Source: Burkholderiales bacterium
GTDB lineage: Bacteria > Pseudomonadota > Gammaproteobacteria > Burkholderiales > Burkholderiaceae_C
DNA length: 42,231 nt
Direction: 5' to 3'
NCBI GenBank assembly: GCA_028868895.1
Contig: JAGWTP010000024.1
Coordinates: 1 to 42,231 of the forward strand
The translations under genes were made by a program, and so were the position numbers. Below the pieces are notes generated by a model. It searched no databases and was not told the DNA's origin. It saw nothing but the letters and a program-made list of their open reading frames with translations. Shown piece after piece: positions 1-7,406 of the stretch (the first letter of the stretch is position 1; each line of letters opens with the position of its first letter).

Positions 1-509
1 GTGTCTTTGGGCAACTCGGCGAGCCGCTTCTTCAGCTCGTCCACCGGCAGCGAGCGCGCGTGCGGCAGGTGCGCGGTGGCGTACTCGTCGGCCGGGCGCA
101 CGTCGAGCACCAGCACCTCGCCCGAGGCCGCCCGCGCGAGGATCGACTTGCGGTCAATCCCCTCGAGGTCGTCGCCATGCACGACCAGGTTCGCCAGCGC
201 CAGCTGCAGTTCCACCAGCCGCTCCTCGGCCTCGCCGCGCAGGGTCACCCAGAGGTCGGCCACGCTGGTGCTGGCCAGCCGGTACAGCACGTACTTGCCG
301 TCCTTGCGCGTCTGGACCAGCCGCGCCATGCGCAGCTCCTTCAGGTGCGCGCTGGCGAGCTTGACGCTGATTTCCGCCTGGGCCGCCAGTGCCTCGACGG
401 TCTTCTCGCCCTGGCACAGCAACTCGATCAGCTCGAGCCGCTTCGGGCTGGCCAGGGCCTTGCCGATGCGCGCCACCTGCTCGTACAAATAGCTCTTGAT
501 TTGTCTCAT
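1..509 (-). CDS. ArsR-family regulator with C-terminal rhodanese domain (3' end outside window)
   Basis: The visible 169 residues begin at the ATG at 509 (MRQIKSYLYEQVARIGKALA). A winged helix-turn-helix of ArsR type spans about residues 5-95 (SPKRLELIELL, then SVKLASAHLKELRMARLVQ, then the wing RKDGKYVLYRL). A rhodanese-like domain begins at about residue 135 (VLVLDVRPADEYATAHLPHA) and runs off the window edge, so its active-site Cys cannot be checked. Proteins with this fusion usually regulate sulfur or redox-stress genes by sensing persulfide or thiol state. The usual metal-binding ELCVCD motif of metal-sensing ArsR proteins is absent (LIELLCQGEKTVEAL instead), which argues against arsenic sensing. 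It is divergent from the tRNA-Ser gene. The fold call is solid; the sensed signal is unknown. Confidence 0.85.
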   Translation of the reverse strand, partial: MRQIKSYLYEQVARIGKALASPKRLELIELLCQGEKTVEALAAQAEISVKLASAHLKELRMARLVQTRKDGKYVLYRLASTSVADLWVTLRGEAEERLVELQLALANLVVHGDDLEGIDRKSILARAASGEVLVLDVRPADEYATAHLPHARSLPVDELKKRLAELPKD

Positions 510-513
510 GAGA

Positions 514-525
514 TCATTCTAATGA
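514..525. promoter_or_regulatory. possible ArsR autoregulatory operator
   Basis: A perfect 12-bp palindrome, TCATTCTAATGA, lies 4 bp upstream of the ArsR-rhodanese start codon. It is an AT-rich island in very GC-rich DNA. ArsR-type repressors commonly bind such inverted repeats at their own promoters. The position fits autorepression, but the site is short and function is inferred. Confidence 0.3.
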
Positions 526-641
526 CTATTGGATCGTTGTGTCCAGCATGCTGATGCACACAATCGCCATCCCGCGCGACCCCGCTGCGACGCCGTCACC
601 CGCGCAGCGGCTCGATACAATCGGCTCGCGCTGTTTTTCCC

Positions 642-731
642 GGAGACGTGGCCGAGCGGTTTAAGGCTGCAGTCTTGAAAACTGCCGAGGGGGCAACTCC
701 TCCGTGAGTTCGAATCTCACCGTCTCCGCCA
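642..731 (+). tRNA. tRNA-Ser (anticodon UGA)
   Basis: The 90-nt sequence begins GGAGACGTGGCCGAGCGG and ends with an encoded CCA at 729-731. The acceptor arms GGAGACG and CGTCTCC pair. The anticodon stem GCAGT/ACTGC encloses the loop CTTGAAA, giving anticodon TGA. A long variable arm, typical of class II tRNAs, follows. A TACAAT -10-like box lies at 616-621, about 20 bp upstream; the -35 box is weak. Confidence 0.95.
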
Positions 732-734
732 GCC

Positions 735-1391
735 GTGCGCCACGGCGCCCACGAACAACCCTCCCGCGTGGAAAAACTCGCCGCCATCGCCTCTGCTGCA
801 CCCGGTGCGTCGCTGCTGCTCGCGTTGATCGTGTCCGCCAGCGTCGTCGGCCTGTGGGCCGCGCCGGCGATGATCGAGCGCAACCTGTTTCGGCCGTACT
901 GGCTCGTGCCGCGGCGCCAGTACCCGACGCTGATCACGAGCGCGTTCCTGCATGCCGACCTGACGCACCTGCTGTTCAACGCGTTCACGTTCTGGGCGTT
1001 TGCGTTCACGTTGGAGCGCACGATCGGCACCGCGCGGTTCATGGCGCTGTATTTCTTCGGGCTGCTGGCGAGCGACCTGGGCACCTACTTCAAGCATCGG
1101 CTCGATCCTGGCTACCAGTGCCTGGGCGCCTCCGGCGCGATCCTGGCGGTGCTGTTCGCCTCGATCGCCTACTTTCCGTCGGGGTCGATCTTCATCCTGC
1201 CGATCCCGGTGCCGATCCCGGCACCGCTGTTCGCGCTGGCGTATCTGGCCTACAGCTACTACGCGTCGCAGCGCGCGCGTGGGCGGGTCAACCACGACGC
1301 GCACCTGGCGGGCGCGCTGGCCGGCATCGGCTTCGTCCTGCTCACCGACCCGGCCACCATCGCACGTGCATGGCACTACTTTCTGAGTTGA
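735..1391 (+). CDS. rhomboid-family intramembrane serine protease
   Basis: This is a 218-residue polytopic membrane protein. Rhomboid hallmarks are the HxxxxHLLFN-type segment in the second helix (residues 73-82, HADLTHLLFN), the nucleophile motif GASGA at 131-135 (Ser133) and the catalytic His in NHDAHLAGA (His190). Rhomboids cleave transmembrane segments of other membrane proteins; the substrate here cannot be told. The GTG at 735 is only 3 bp after the tRNA CCA. Another GTG at 768 (residue 12, EKLAAIAS) is a plausible alternative start, because nothing conserved precedes it. It is probably transcribed from the tRNA-Ser promoter region. Family assignment is secure; the start is not. Confidence 0.87.
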   Translation: MRHGAHEQPSRVEKLAAIASAAPGASLLLALIVSASVVGLWAAPAMIERNLFRPYWLVPRRQYPTLITSAFLHADLTHLLFNAFTFWAFAFTLERTIGTARFMALYFFGLLASDLGTYFKHRLDPGYQCLGASGAILAVLFASIAYFPSGSIFILPIPVPIPAPLFALAYLAYSYYASQRARGRVNHDAHLAGALAGIGFVLLTDPATIARAWHYFLS

Positions 1392-1474
1392 ATGCCGGTC
1401 GGTCGAACCCTCGGCCGACCTCAACCCGGCGACACTTCCAGCGTTCGCATTCGATCCCACCAGGACCCGCCACC

Positions 1475-1756
1475 ATGATCGCCCGCATCGAGATCCACCG
1501 CGCCGACGACGTCTACGAATACCGGGTGCTCGCCGATGGCGACGTGCTGTTCGACGACGCCGGCTTCACCTCGGTCGTGCATTGCCTGGTGGGTGCCGTG
1601 GAGGGCCTGCCGCCGCAGGTGCGCGCGGTCGAGGTGGCGTGCGGCGGAATCGTCTCGGGCACCTACCCGCTGCCGGTGCTGGCTGCCAACGCCGAGCAGG
1701 TCGCGCAGCACGCGGTGCACACCACCGCTGCGGTTTTCGAGGCGCTGCAGGGCTGA
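1475..1756 (+). CDS. conserved-looking small protein of unknown function
   Basis: The 93-residue protein starts MIARIEIHRADDVYEYRV and ends FEALQG. I do not recognise a family. It is soluble, acidic and has no signal peptide, membrane helix or cysteine cluster (two Cys, in VVHCLVGAVEG and VEVACGGIV). The alternating hydrophobic pattern in the first half suggests a small alpha/beta fold. Codon bias (GC at third positions) supports it as a real gene. It lies 83 bp downstream of the rhomboid gene on the same strand and ends right at a strong palindrome. Confidence 0.6.
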   Translation: MIARIEIHRADDVYEYRVLADGDVLFDDAGFTSVVHCLVGAVEGLPPQVRAVEVACGGIVSGTYPLPVLAANAEQVAQHAVHTTAAVFEALQG

Positions 1757-1757
1757 A

Positions 1758-1777
1758 GCTCGGCGCGCGCGCCGAGC
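1758..1777. terminator. 20-bp perfect palindrome between convergent genes
   Basis: A perfect 20-bp palindrome (arms GCTCGGCGCG and CGCGCCGAGC) starts 2 bp after the stop codon of the 93-aa gene and faces the 3' end of gudD. It can form a very stable hairpin in either transcript. There is no T-tract, so it is a probable bidirectional transcript-end or stabilising hairpin, not a classic intrinsic terminator. Confidence 0.5.
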
Positions 1778-1828
1778 ACGGCACCGGGTTGCTGCCACGA
1801 AGCTTCGCCGACCGCGCCGGCGCTCGCG

Positions 1829-3175
1829 TCATGCGGCGCCTGCGCGGTCGAGCGCCGGGCGCTTGGGGTCGAAGCGCCAGCCCGCGACGAGGTACTGCAT
1901 CGCGACCGCATCATCGCGCGCATCCAGGCCATGCCGCCGATACAGCTGGTGCGCCTTCTCGACCTCGACCATGTCCAGCTCGACGCCCAGACCCGGCTTG
2001 CTCGGCACTTGAACGTGGCCGCCTTCGATCTTCAGCGGCTCCTTCGTCAGTCGTTGGCCATCCTGCCAGATCCAGTGTGTGTCGATCGCCGTCACGCGGC
2101 CCGGCGCGGCGGCGCCGACATGGGTGAACATCGCCAGCGACACGTCGAAATGGTTGTTGGAGTGCGAGCCCCAGGTCAGGCCCCAGTCGCGACAGGTCTG
2201 CGCGACGCGTACCGAGCCGGCCAAGGTCCAAAAATGCGGGTCGGCGAGCGGGATGTCGACCGCTTGCAGCGCCAGTGCGTGGCCGAGCTGGCGCCAATCG
2301 GTGGCGACCATGTTGGTTGCGGTCGGCACGCCGGTGGCACGGCGGAATTCGGCCATCACCTCGCGGCCCGAATAGCCGGCCTCGGCGCCGCACGGGTCTT
2401 CGGCGTAGGCGATCACACCGCGCAGGTCGCGCATCAGGCGAATCGCGTCTTTCAGCAGCCAGGCGCCGTTCGGGTCGAGCGTGACGCGGGCCTGCGGGAA
2501 GCGCTCGTGCAGCGCATGGATGGCCTCGATCTCGGCTTCGGCACGCAGTACGCCGCCCTTGAGCTTGAAGTCGTTGAAGCCGTAGCGCGCTTGCGCGGCT
2601 TCGGCGAGTCGCACGATCGATGCGGGCGTCAGCGCCGGCTCGCTGCGCAGGCGGAACCAGGCGTCGTCCGCAGCGGGCTCGCTGGCGTACGGCAGGTCGG
2701 TCCGGGTGGTGTCGCCGACATAGAACAGGTAACCCAGCATCGGCACCGCATCACGCTGCTGGCCCTCGCCCAGCAGCGCTGCCACCGGCACGCCGAGGTG
2801 CTGGCCGAGCAAGTCGAGCAGCGCGCACTCGATCGCGGTCGCCGCATGGACGGTCGTGCGCAGGTCGAACGTCTGCTGCCCGCGTCCGCCGCTGTCACGG
2901 TCGGCGAAGGTCTGCTGCACCCGCTGCAGCATGCGCTGATGGTCGCCGACGGGCTGCCCGACGACGAGTGCGGCGCCGTCTTCCAGCGTCCGGCGAATCT
3001 TCTCGCCGCCAGGCACTTCGCCGACGCCGGTGCGCCCGGCGTTGTCGGTCAGGATGAGCAGATTGCGCGTGAAGTACGGGCCGTGGGCGCCGCTCAGGTT
3101 CAGCAGCATGCTGTCACGTCCGGCGACGGGGATCACGCGCAGGCCGGTGATCGTCGGTGTGGAATGAATTTGCAT
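1829..3175 (-). CDS. gudD: glucarate dehydratase (EC 4.2.1.40)
   Basis: The 448-residue enolase-superfamily enzyme converts D-glucarate (and L-idarate) to 5-dehydro-4-deoxy-glucarate, the first step of aldaric acid breakdown in the cytosol. The catalytic set is visible almost position for position with the E. coli enzyme: Lys204 and Lys206 in FKLKGG, metal ligands Asp234 (LDPNGAW), Glu259 (YAEDP) and Asn288 (ATNMVATDW), and His338 in SHSNNHF. The start at 3175 ([19 protein letters not shown]) matches the usual N-terminus and length of about 446. It is followed on the other strand by the 93-aa gene and preceded by an IclR gene on the same strand. The usual partner genes for later steps (keto-deoxy-glucarate dehydratase or aldolase, aldarate transporter) are not in the window. 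Confidence 0.93.
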   Translation of the reverse strand: MQIHSTPTITGLRVIPVAGRDSMLLNLSGAHGPYFTRNLLILTDNAGRTGVGEVPGGEKIRRTLEDGAALVVGQPVGDHQRMLQRVQQTFADRDSGGRGQQTFDLRTTVHAATAIECALLDLLGQHLGVPVAALLGEGQQRDAVPMLGYLFYVGDTTRTDLPYASEPAADDAWFRLRSEPALTPASIVRLAEAAQARYGFNDFKLKGGVLRAEAEIEAIHALHERFPQARVTLDPNGAWLLKDAIRLMRDLRGVIAYAEDPCGAEAGYSGREVMAEFRRATGVPTATNMVATDWRQLGHALALQAVDIPLADPHFWTLAGSVRVAQTCRDWGLTWGSHSNNHFDVSLAMFTHVGAAAPGRVTAIDTHWIWQDGQRLTKEPLKIEGGHVQVPSKPGLGVELDMVEVEKAHQLYRRHGLDARDDAVAMQYLVAGWRFDPKRPALDRAGAA

Positions 3176-3218
3176 CGTCGAGCCGGCTGCATCGGGCACA
3201 GGGTTGCCGGCGGCGCCA

Positions 3219-3995
3219 TCAAACGAGTTCGCGCATCGCCCGCGCCGCATCCTGCAATGCCGGCAACAGCTTCGTGAGCATGCTGTCGCCGGGGTAGGCC
3301 TCGCGCTGGAAGGTCATGCTGAGCGCGCCCTGGCAGGCGCCCTTGCGGTCGGTCAGCGGCACCGCAAGCCCGCACAGGCCGAAGTTGAGAAACTGGTCGG
3401 CCGACCCATAGCCGAGTTGCCGCGCAGCCAGCACACTTTGGCGGAACTGCTCGCCGTCGGTGATCGTCTGCGCCGTGAAGCGGCCGAAGTCGTGCGCATC
3501 GATCCAGGCGTCGAGCTTCGGCTTGGTGAACGTCGACAGGATCACGTAGCCTGGCGATACGACATGCGCCGGCAGCCGGGCGCCGGCGTGAAAGCCGATC
3601 GACACGACGCGCGGCGAGTTGCTGCGCACGAGATAGACGACCTCGTGCCCGTCGAGCGCGCTGAGGTTGGCAGTCTCGCCGGTCTGCATCGACAGGCGCT
3701 GCAGGAACGGTTGCACGACCCGCGGCAGACGCGCCGCGTCGAGGTAGCTCTGGCCGAGCCGCAGCACGCGCGGCAACAGCCAGTAGTGCTTGCCATCGGT
3801 GTCGGCGTAACCGAAGTGCACCAGGCTCACGAGGTAGCGCCGCGCGGCCGTGCGTGTCAGCTCGGCGCACTGCGCGGCTTCGGTGGCCGTCAGGCGTGGG
3901 CGGTCGTCGGTGAACGATTCGATCACGCGCAGCCCCTTGCCGAGGCCCTCGATGAGAAGTCGTCGATCGATGTCGGATGACGTGGTTGCGGGCAT
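3219..3995 (-). CDS. IclR-family transcriptional regulator (PcaR/PobR-like)
   Basis: The protein has 258 residues from the ATG at 3995. The N-terminal winged helix (about residues 10-75, [12 protein letters not shown] then [30 protein letters not shown]) and the C-terminal ligand-binding domain (about 85-250, ending [25 protein letters not shown]) are typical. IclR proteins bind small organic acids and control catabolic genes. The gene is directly upstream of gudD (43 bp gap) and divergent from the oxidoreductase/porin pair, so it is the likely local regulator of glucarate or a related sugar acid; this is inference from position. An in-frame ATG at 4049 (MIGRLRSLIDRN) would add 18 residues; 3995 was preferred because family members begin near there. 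Confidence 0.88.
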   Translation of the reverse strand: MPATTSSDIDRRLLIEGLGKGLRVIESFTDDRPRLTATEAAQCAELTRTAARRYLVSLVHFGYADTDGKHYWLLPRVLRLGQSYLDAARLPRVVQPFLQRLSMQTGETANLSALDGHEVVYLVRSNSPRVVSIGFHAGARLPAHVVSPGYVILSTFTKPKLDAWIDAHDFGRFTAQTITDGEQFRQSVLAARQLGYGSADQFLNFGLCGLAVPLTDRKGACQGALSMTFQREAYPGDSMLTKLLPALQDAARAMRELV

Positions 3996-4022
3996 GGATC
4001 CGGGGTAACCCTTGTTGCGATC

Positions 4023-4050
4023 GATGAGCGATCGCAATCGTCCGATCATC
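4023..4050. promoter_or_regulatory. possible IclR operator (imperfect inverted repeat)
   Basis: In the divergent intergenic region the segment with arms GATGAGCGATCG and CGATCATC forms an imperfect dyad around a CAATCGTC centre. It lies 28 bp upstream of the chosen IclR start. A divergent promoter region next to an IclR gene is where an operator is expected, but the repeat is imperfect and overlaps the alternative start at 4049. Confidence 0.25.
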
Positions 4051-4195
4051 GAATCCGAGGGCCCTGTTGCCCATCGGAGAAACCCGCTGCGTTGACTACA
4101 TTGGCGCCGCTGCCGGTGCATTCGGTGCCGACGTTCAGCGTCAGGCCACTCTCGCCCCTTCGGGTCCAACCCAATCCAGTCCACCACGAACCACC

Positions 4196-5266
4196 ATGTC
4201 CAAGACCAGGATCGCCGTCGCCGGCGCGGGTTCCATCGGCGTGGCCCACATGGCGGTGGTGCAGCGCAGCGCGAGTTGCACGCTGTGCGCAGTCGTTGAC
4301 CCCTCGCCCGCCGCGCGCGCCCACGCCGAGCAGGCCGGCGTGCCGTTGTACCCGTCGCTCGCGGCGCTGTTCGAGGCCGAGCGGCCCGACGGCATCATCG
4401 TCGCCACGCCCAATGCGCTGCATGTGCCGCAAGCGCTCGAGTGCATCAGCGCCGGCGTGGCGGTGTTGCTCGAGAAGCCGATCGCCGCCACGCTCGAAGA
4501 TGGCGAGCGGCTGGTGCAGATCGCCGAGCACACAAAGGCACGACTGCTGATCGGCCACCACCGCGCGCACAGCGCAATCATGGCCAAGGCGCGCGAGGTC
4601 GTCGCGCAAGGCGCGCTCGGCGAGCTGGTCGCGGTGATGGGCAGCGCCACCTTCTTCAAGCCCGACGACTACTTTTTGCAGTCGCCCTGGCGGCGCGAGG
4701 TCGGTGCCGGGCCGATCCTGCTGAACATGATCCACGAGGTGCACAACCTGCGCATGTTGTGCGGCGAGGTCGTCGAAGTGCAGGCGTTCGCGTCGAACGC
4801 CACGCGCGGCTTCCCGGTCGAAGACACCGTCGCGATCAACCTGCGCTTTGCCAGCGGCGTGCTCGGCAGCTTCATGTTGTCCGACGCCGCGGCCTGCCCG
4901 CGCAGCTGGGAGCAGACGTCGCAGGAGAACAAGGCCTACGCGACCTGCGAAGACGAAGACTGCTACGTCGTCACCGGCACCAACGGCAGCCTGTCGGTGC
5001 CGACGATGCGCCTGAAGACCTACCCGCGGCCGCAGGACCGTTCGTGGTGGAAGCCGTTCGAGGTCGGCGTCGTCGGCGTGGTGCGCAACGACCCGCTCGA
5101 GCGCCAGCTCGAGCACTTTGGTGCGGTGGTGCGCGGCGAGGCCGAACCACTGGTCAGCGCGCGCGACGCTCTGGCCAACTTGCGCGTCACCGATGCAATC
5201 GCGCGCGCCGCGCAGACGGGCGCGACGGTTCGGCTTGCCCCACATCAAACCACGCAGGGCGGGTGA
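4196..5266 (+). CDS. Gfo/Idh/MocA-family NAD(P)-dependent oxidoreductase
   Basis: The 356-residue protein starts MSKTRIAVAGAGSIG, a Rossmann nucleotide-binding motif (GAGSIG at about 10-15). The conserved catalytic Lys is in the EKPIA motif at about residue 100. The C-terminal sheet domain begins near GHHRAHSAIM and includes GAGPILLNMIHEVHNLRML, the counterpart of the family segment holding substrate-contact His residues. Family members oxidise or reduce sugars, inositols and related polyols. Its neighbours (gudD, IclR, porin) suggest a sugar or sugar-acid substrate, which is inference. The start at 4196 was chosen because the Rossmann strand begins there. Confidence 0.85.
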   Translation: MSKTRIAVAGAGSIGVAHMAVVQRSASCTLCAVVDPSPAARAHAEQAGVPLYPSLAALFEAERPDGIIVATPNALHVPQALECISAGVAVLLEKPIAATLEDGERLVQIAEHTKARLLIGHHRAHSAIMAKAREVVAQGALGELVAVMGSATFFKPDDYFLQSPWRREVGAGPILLNMIHEVHNLRMLCGEVVEVQAFASNATRGFPVEDTVAINLRFASGVLGSFMLSDAAACPRSWEQTSQENKAYATCEDEDCYVVTGTNGSLSVPTMRLKTYPRPQDRSWWKPFEVGVVGVVRNDPLERQLEHFGAVVRGEAEPLVSARDALANLRVTDAIARAAQTGATVRLAPHQTTQGG

Positions 5267-5321
5267 CCCCTGGAGATTCACGACAACCACTGCGGCCTCG
5301 GCGTCGACGGCACTCTGCCGG

Positions 5322-5356
5322 GCCTGCGGTGCTGCCAGATCGGCAGCACCGCAGGC
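5322..5356. promoter_or_regulatory. 15-bp perfect hairpin between oxidoreductase and porin genes
   Basis: Arms GCCTGCGGTGCTGCC (5322-5336) and its exact complement (5342-5356) enclose a 5-nt loop, AGATC. The hairpin ends 38 bp before the porin ATG and has no T-tract after it. It could end or stabilise the oxidoreductase transcript, or act as a 5'-leader stem for the highly expressed porin. The structure is seen; the role is open. Confidence 0.6.
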
Positions 5357-5394
5357 GCGACCGCAATCCATGCAATCAACCAAGGAGATTGAAG

Positions 5395-6507
5395 ATGGGC
5401 AACCTCAAGGCATTCGGAATCGCGGTGGGTTTGGCGGGCACGTCGCTGGCCGCCAGTGCGCAATCGAGCGTGACGCTGTACGGATCGATCGACCAATACG
5501 TCAACTACATGCGCAGCAGTTCGGGAGCGACCGTCAAGAGCCTGGAAGACGGCGCATTGCTGCGCAGCCGGATCGGCCTTCGCGGCGTGGAAGATCTCGG
5601 CGACGGTCTGGCCGCCAAGTTCCAGCTCGAAGGCGGCTTGAGCGCCGACAACGGCACCCAGGCCGACTCGAGCCGCTTCTTCGACCGCCAGTCGTGGGTC
5701 GGACTGTCCAACCCGTACGGCGAGATCCGCCTGGGCCGCCAGAACGGTCCGATCCTGGTGCGCGGCGGCTACATCGACTACACGACGCGCACGCTCGGCT
5801 CGATGATCAACAACTTCGGCGTGCCGTCGCGCTTCGACAACGATTTCTCGTACATCTCGCCGCGCGTGGGCGGGGTGGCATTCGAGGGCCACGTGTCGCT
5901 GCCGGAGAGCCCGGTGGGCAACCACCCGCTGGTCTACCAGGCCGCACTGGACTACATCGGCAAGAACTACGTGGTGGGCTACATGGGCGTTCGGGGCCGC
6001 CCGCCGACCAACGCCGCGGTGCCCAAGGACGTGGTCTACGACAACGTCTACGCCAACTGGCTGTATGGCAAGGGCACCGTCTACCTGGCGTTCGTGCGCA
6101 GCAACAACAGCACGTCCACGGCCGTGAGCAACAACGCCGGCACGATCCTGGGCAACGTGGGCGGCTACAACGCCGGCACCAACCCCGACCTGAACAACTT
6201 CTACAACATCTACCAGGTGTCGGCGGACTACCAGCTCACCGAGCTGCTGCGGGTCGGCGCGCTGTGGGGCAAGATCGACGACAAGTCCGGGCGTGATCGT
6301 GGCGCCAGCGGCGGCTCGATGGGAGCGTACTACGCCCTGTCCAAGCGCACGACCTTGCTGGCGCTGGTCGACACGCTGCGCAACGCGACCAACGGCGGCT
6401 GGCGGCCGTCGGGCTCGGCGGGGCTGAAGACCACGTTCACGGCACCGAACGACATCAACGGTCGCACCATCAACGGCGTCCAGTTCGGCATCCTGCACCG
6501 CTTCTGA
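5395..6507 (+). CDS. Gram-negative general porin (Burkholderiales trimeric type)
   Basis: The 370-residue outer-membrane beta-barrel has a cleavable signal peptide (MGNLKAFGIAVGLAGTSLAASA, cleavage after ASA) and a mature start QSSVTLYGSIDQYVNY, the classic first strand of Omp32/OpcP-type porins. The protein ends in HRF, the terminal aromatic recognised by the BAM complex. Alternating amphipathic strands with GLRGVEDLG and SRFFDRQSWVGL motifs are typical of the family. A strong Shine-Dalgarno, AAGGAG, sits 8 bp before the ATG. It follows the oxidoreductase gene by 128 bp, with the 15-bp hairpin between them. It probably lets small anionic solutes such as sugar acids across the outer membrane; that specificity is inference from context. 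Confidence 0.92.
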   Translation: MGNLKAFGIAVGLAGTSLAASAQSSVTLYGSIDQYVNYMRSSSGATVKSLEDGALLRSRIGLRGVEDLGDGLAAKFQLEGGLSADNGTQADSSRFFDRQSWVGLSNPYGEIRLGRQNGPILVRGGYIDYTTRTLGSMINNFGVPSRFDNDFSYISPRVGGVAFEGHVSLPESPVGNHPLVYQAALDYIGKNYVVGYMGVRGRPPTNAAVPKDVVYDNVYANWLYGKGTVYLAFVRSNNSTSTAVSNNAGTILGNVGGYNAGTNPDLNNFYNIYQVSADYQLTELLRVGALWGKIDDKSGRDRGASGGSMGAYYALSKRTTLLALVDTLRNATNGGWRPSGSAGLKTTFTAPNDINGRTINGVQFGILHRF

Positions 6508-6509
6508 TC

Positions 6510-6543
6510 GGTCGCGGCCGCGCCCTTCCGGGGCGGCCGGACC
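6510..6543 (+). terminator. probable terminator hairpin after porin gene
   Basis: Arms around a TTCC loop (left GGTCGCGGCCGCGCCC, right GGGGCGGCCGGACC) pair along their length with small bulges, starting 3 bp after the porin stop. No strong T-tract follows. Position and stability suggest transcript termination or 3'-end protection. Confidence 0.45.
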
Positions 6544-6931
6544 GACGCGGTCAACCCGTCACGCGCGCGGCTCGGGCACCGGGAAACCGCCGACCGCGCG
6601 CAACTGCCGACAACATCCGACGCCGATCGGCTCAAGTAGAGGTGGCCCCGGTGGTCGCGCAAGTTGAAGTCGACCCCGCTGCCCGCGTCGACGTTCCAGC
6701 ATGCCGTTTACCCGGCCGGCAACTCGCCGCAGGTCTCAACGAACCTGCCCGCCACAATGTCCGCCGAACCGGTGCAGCGCGCGTTCTTTTTGGAGCACCG
6801 GATGTCGGCGACATCGACATGCGCGCATGGCACGGCCCCCCCCCACAGCGGGATGGAAACGAGCGAATCGCAACGCGCCCGCATCCGACGCCTGGATTCC
6901 CGATGCACTCGCATGTGAAAGACCAAAAGCA
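6544..6931. other. gene-poor intergenic stretch
   Basis: I see no convincing gene here. Several short overlapping frames exist on both strands, but none has a Shine-Dalgarno, a recognisable motif or consistent codon bias. Composition is more even and A-richer than in the neighbouring genes, especially from about 6840 on. It separates the porin gene from the end of the convergent tRNA operon. Confidence 0.5.
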
Positions 6932-6963
6932 AACGGGCCGCAACATTGCTGTTGCGACCCGTT
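6932..6963 (-). terminator. intrinsic terminator of the tRNA operon
   Basis: On the minus strand, the arms ACGGGTCGCAACA and TGTTGCGGCCCGT (one G-U pair) close a 4-nt loop and are followed by a T-rich run, TTTGCTTTTGGTCTTT. It starts 9 bp beyond the CCA of tRNA-Asp. This is the clearest rho-independent terminator in the window. Confidence 0.85.
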
Positions 6964-6971
6964 GATCGTGT

Positions 6972-7048
6972 TGGCGGAGTGGACGGGACTCGAACCCGCG
7001 ACCCCCGGCGTGACAGGCCGGTATTCTAACCAACTGAACTACCACTCC
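6972..7048 (-). tRNA. tRNA-Asp (anticodon GUC)
   Basis: Read on the minus strand the gene begins GGAGTGGTAGTTCAGTTGG and ends with an encoded CCA. The anticodon stem encloses CTGTCAC, giving GTC. It is the last of three tRNAs in this operon and is followed directly by the intrinsic terminator. Confidence 0.96.
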
Positions 7049-7095
7049 AAGTGGCTTCCGCGACGCGTATCACGCTGCGCAAGTGCCACAAAACT

Positions 7096-7171
7096 TGGCG
7101 TCCCCTAGGGGATTCGAACCCCTGTAATCACCGTGAAAGGGTGGTGTCCTAGGCCTCTAGACGAAGGGGAC
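7096..7171 (-). tRNA. tRNA-Glu (anticodon UUC)
   Basis: The minus-strand sequence begins GTCCCCTTCGTCTAGAGG, has the anticodon loop CTTTCAC (TTC), the T-arm GGGGTTCGAATCCCC and an encoded CCA. It is the middle gene of the three-tRNA operon and lies downstream of gltX, whose product charges it. Confidence 0.96.
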
Positions 7172-7219
7172 TTGAAACAGTCTTCGCCACTCGAATTGCG
7201 GTGTGCTTTTCCGGCCTGT

Positions 7220-7295
<76 letters not shown>

Positions 7296-7376
7296 GATTC
7301 CCTGCGCCGCATGAACTGCATTCATGCCTTGCTTCGAACTTCCGGTTCAGCCATCGCAATTTCAAGCGAGACTGCG

Positions 7377-7406
7377 ATTATAGCCAGGCTTTTACGTGAC
7401 CTGCAA
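7377..7406 (-). promoter_or_regulatory. sigma-70 promoter of the tRNA-Ala-Glu-Asp operon
   Basis: On the minus strand, TTGCAG (7401-7406) and a consensus TATAAT (7377-7382) are separated by 18 bp. The -35 box lies inside the last codons of gltX and the -10 just past its stop codon. Transcription would start about 75 bp before tRNA-Ala, so the tRNAs can be made independently of gltX. Confidence 0.75.

Noticed and set aside
4441-5394. An apparent 5' extension of the porin frame back into the oxidoreductase gene
   Set aside because: The porin signal peptide, Shine-Dalgarno and ATG at 5395 are unambiguous; the upstream part is the oxidoreductase read in another frame.
6632-7045. A 137-codon minus-strand frame
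   Set aside because: It covers the whole tRNA-Asp gene and its terminator, and has no coding character.
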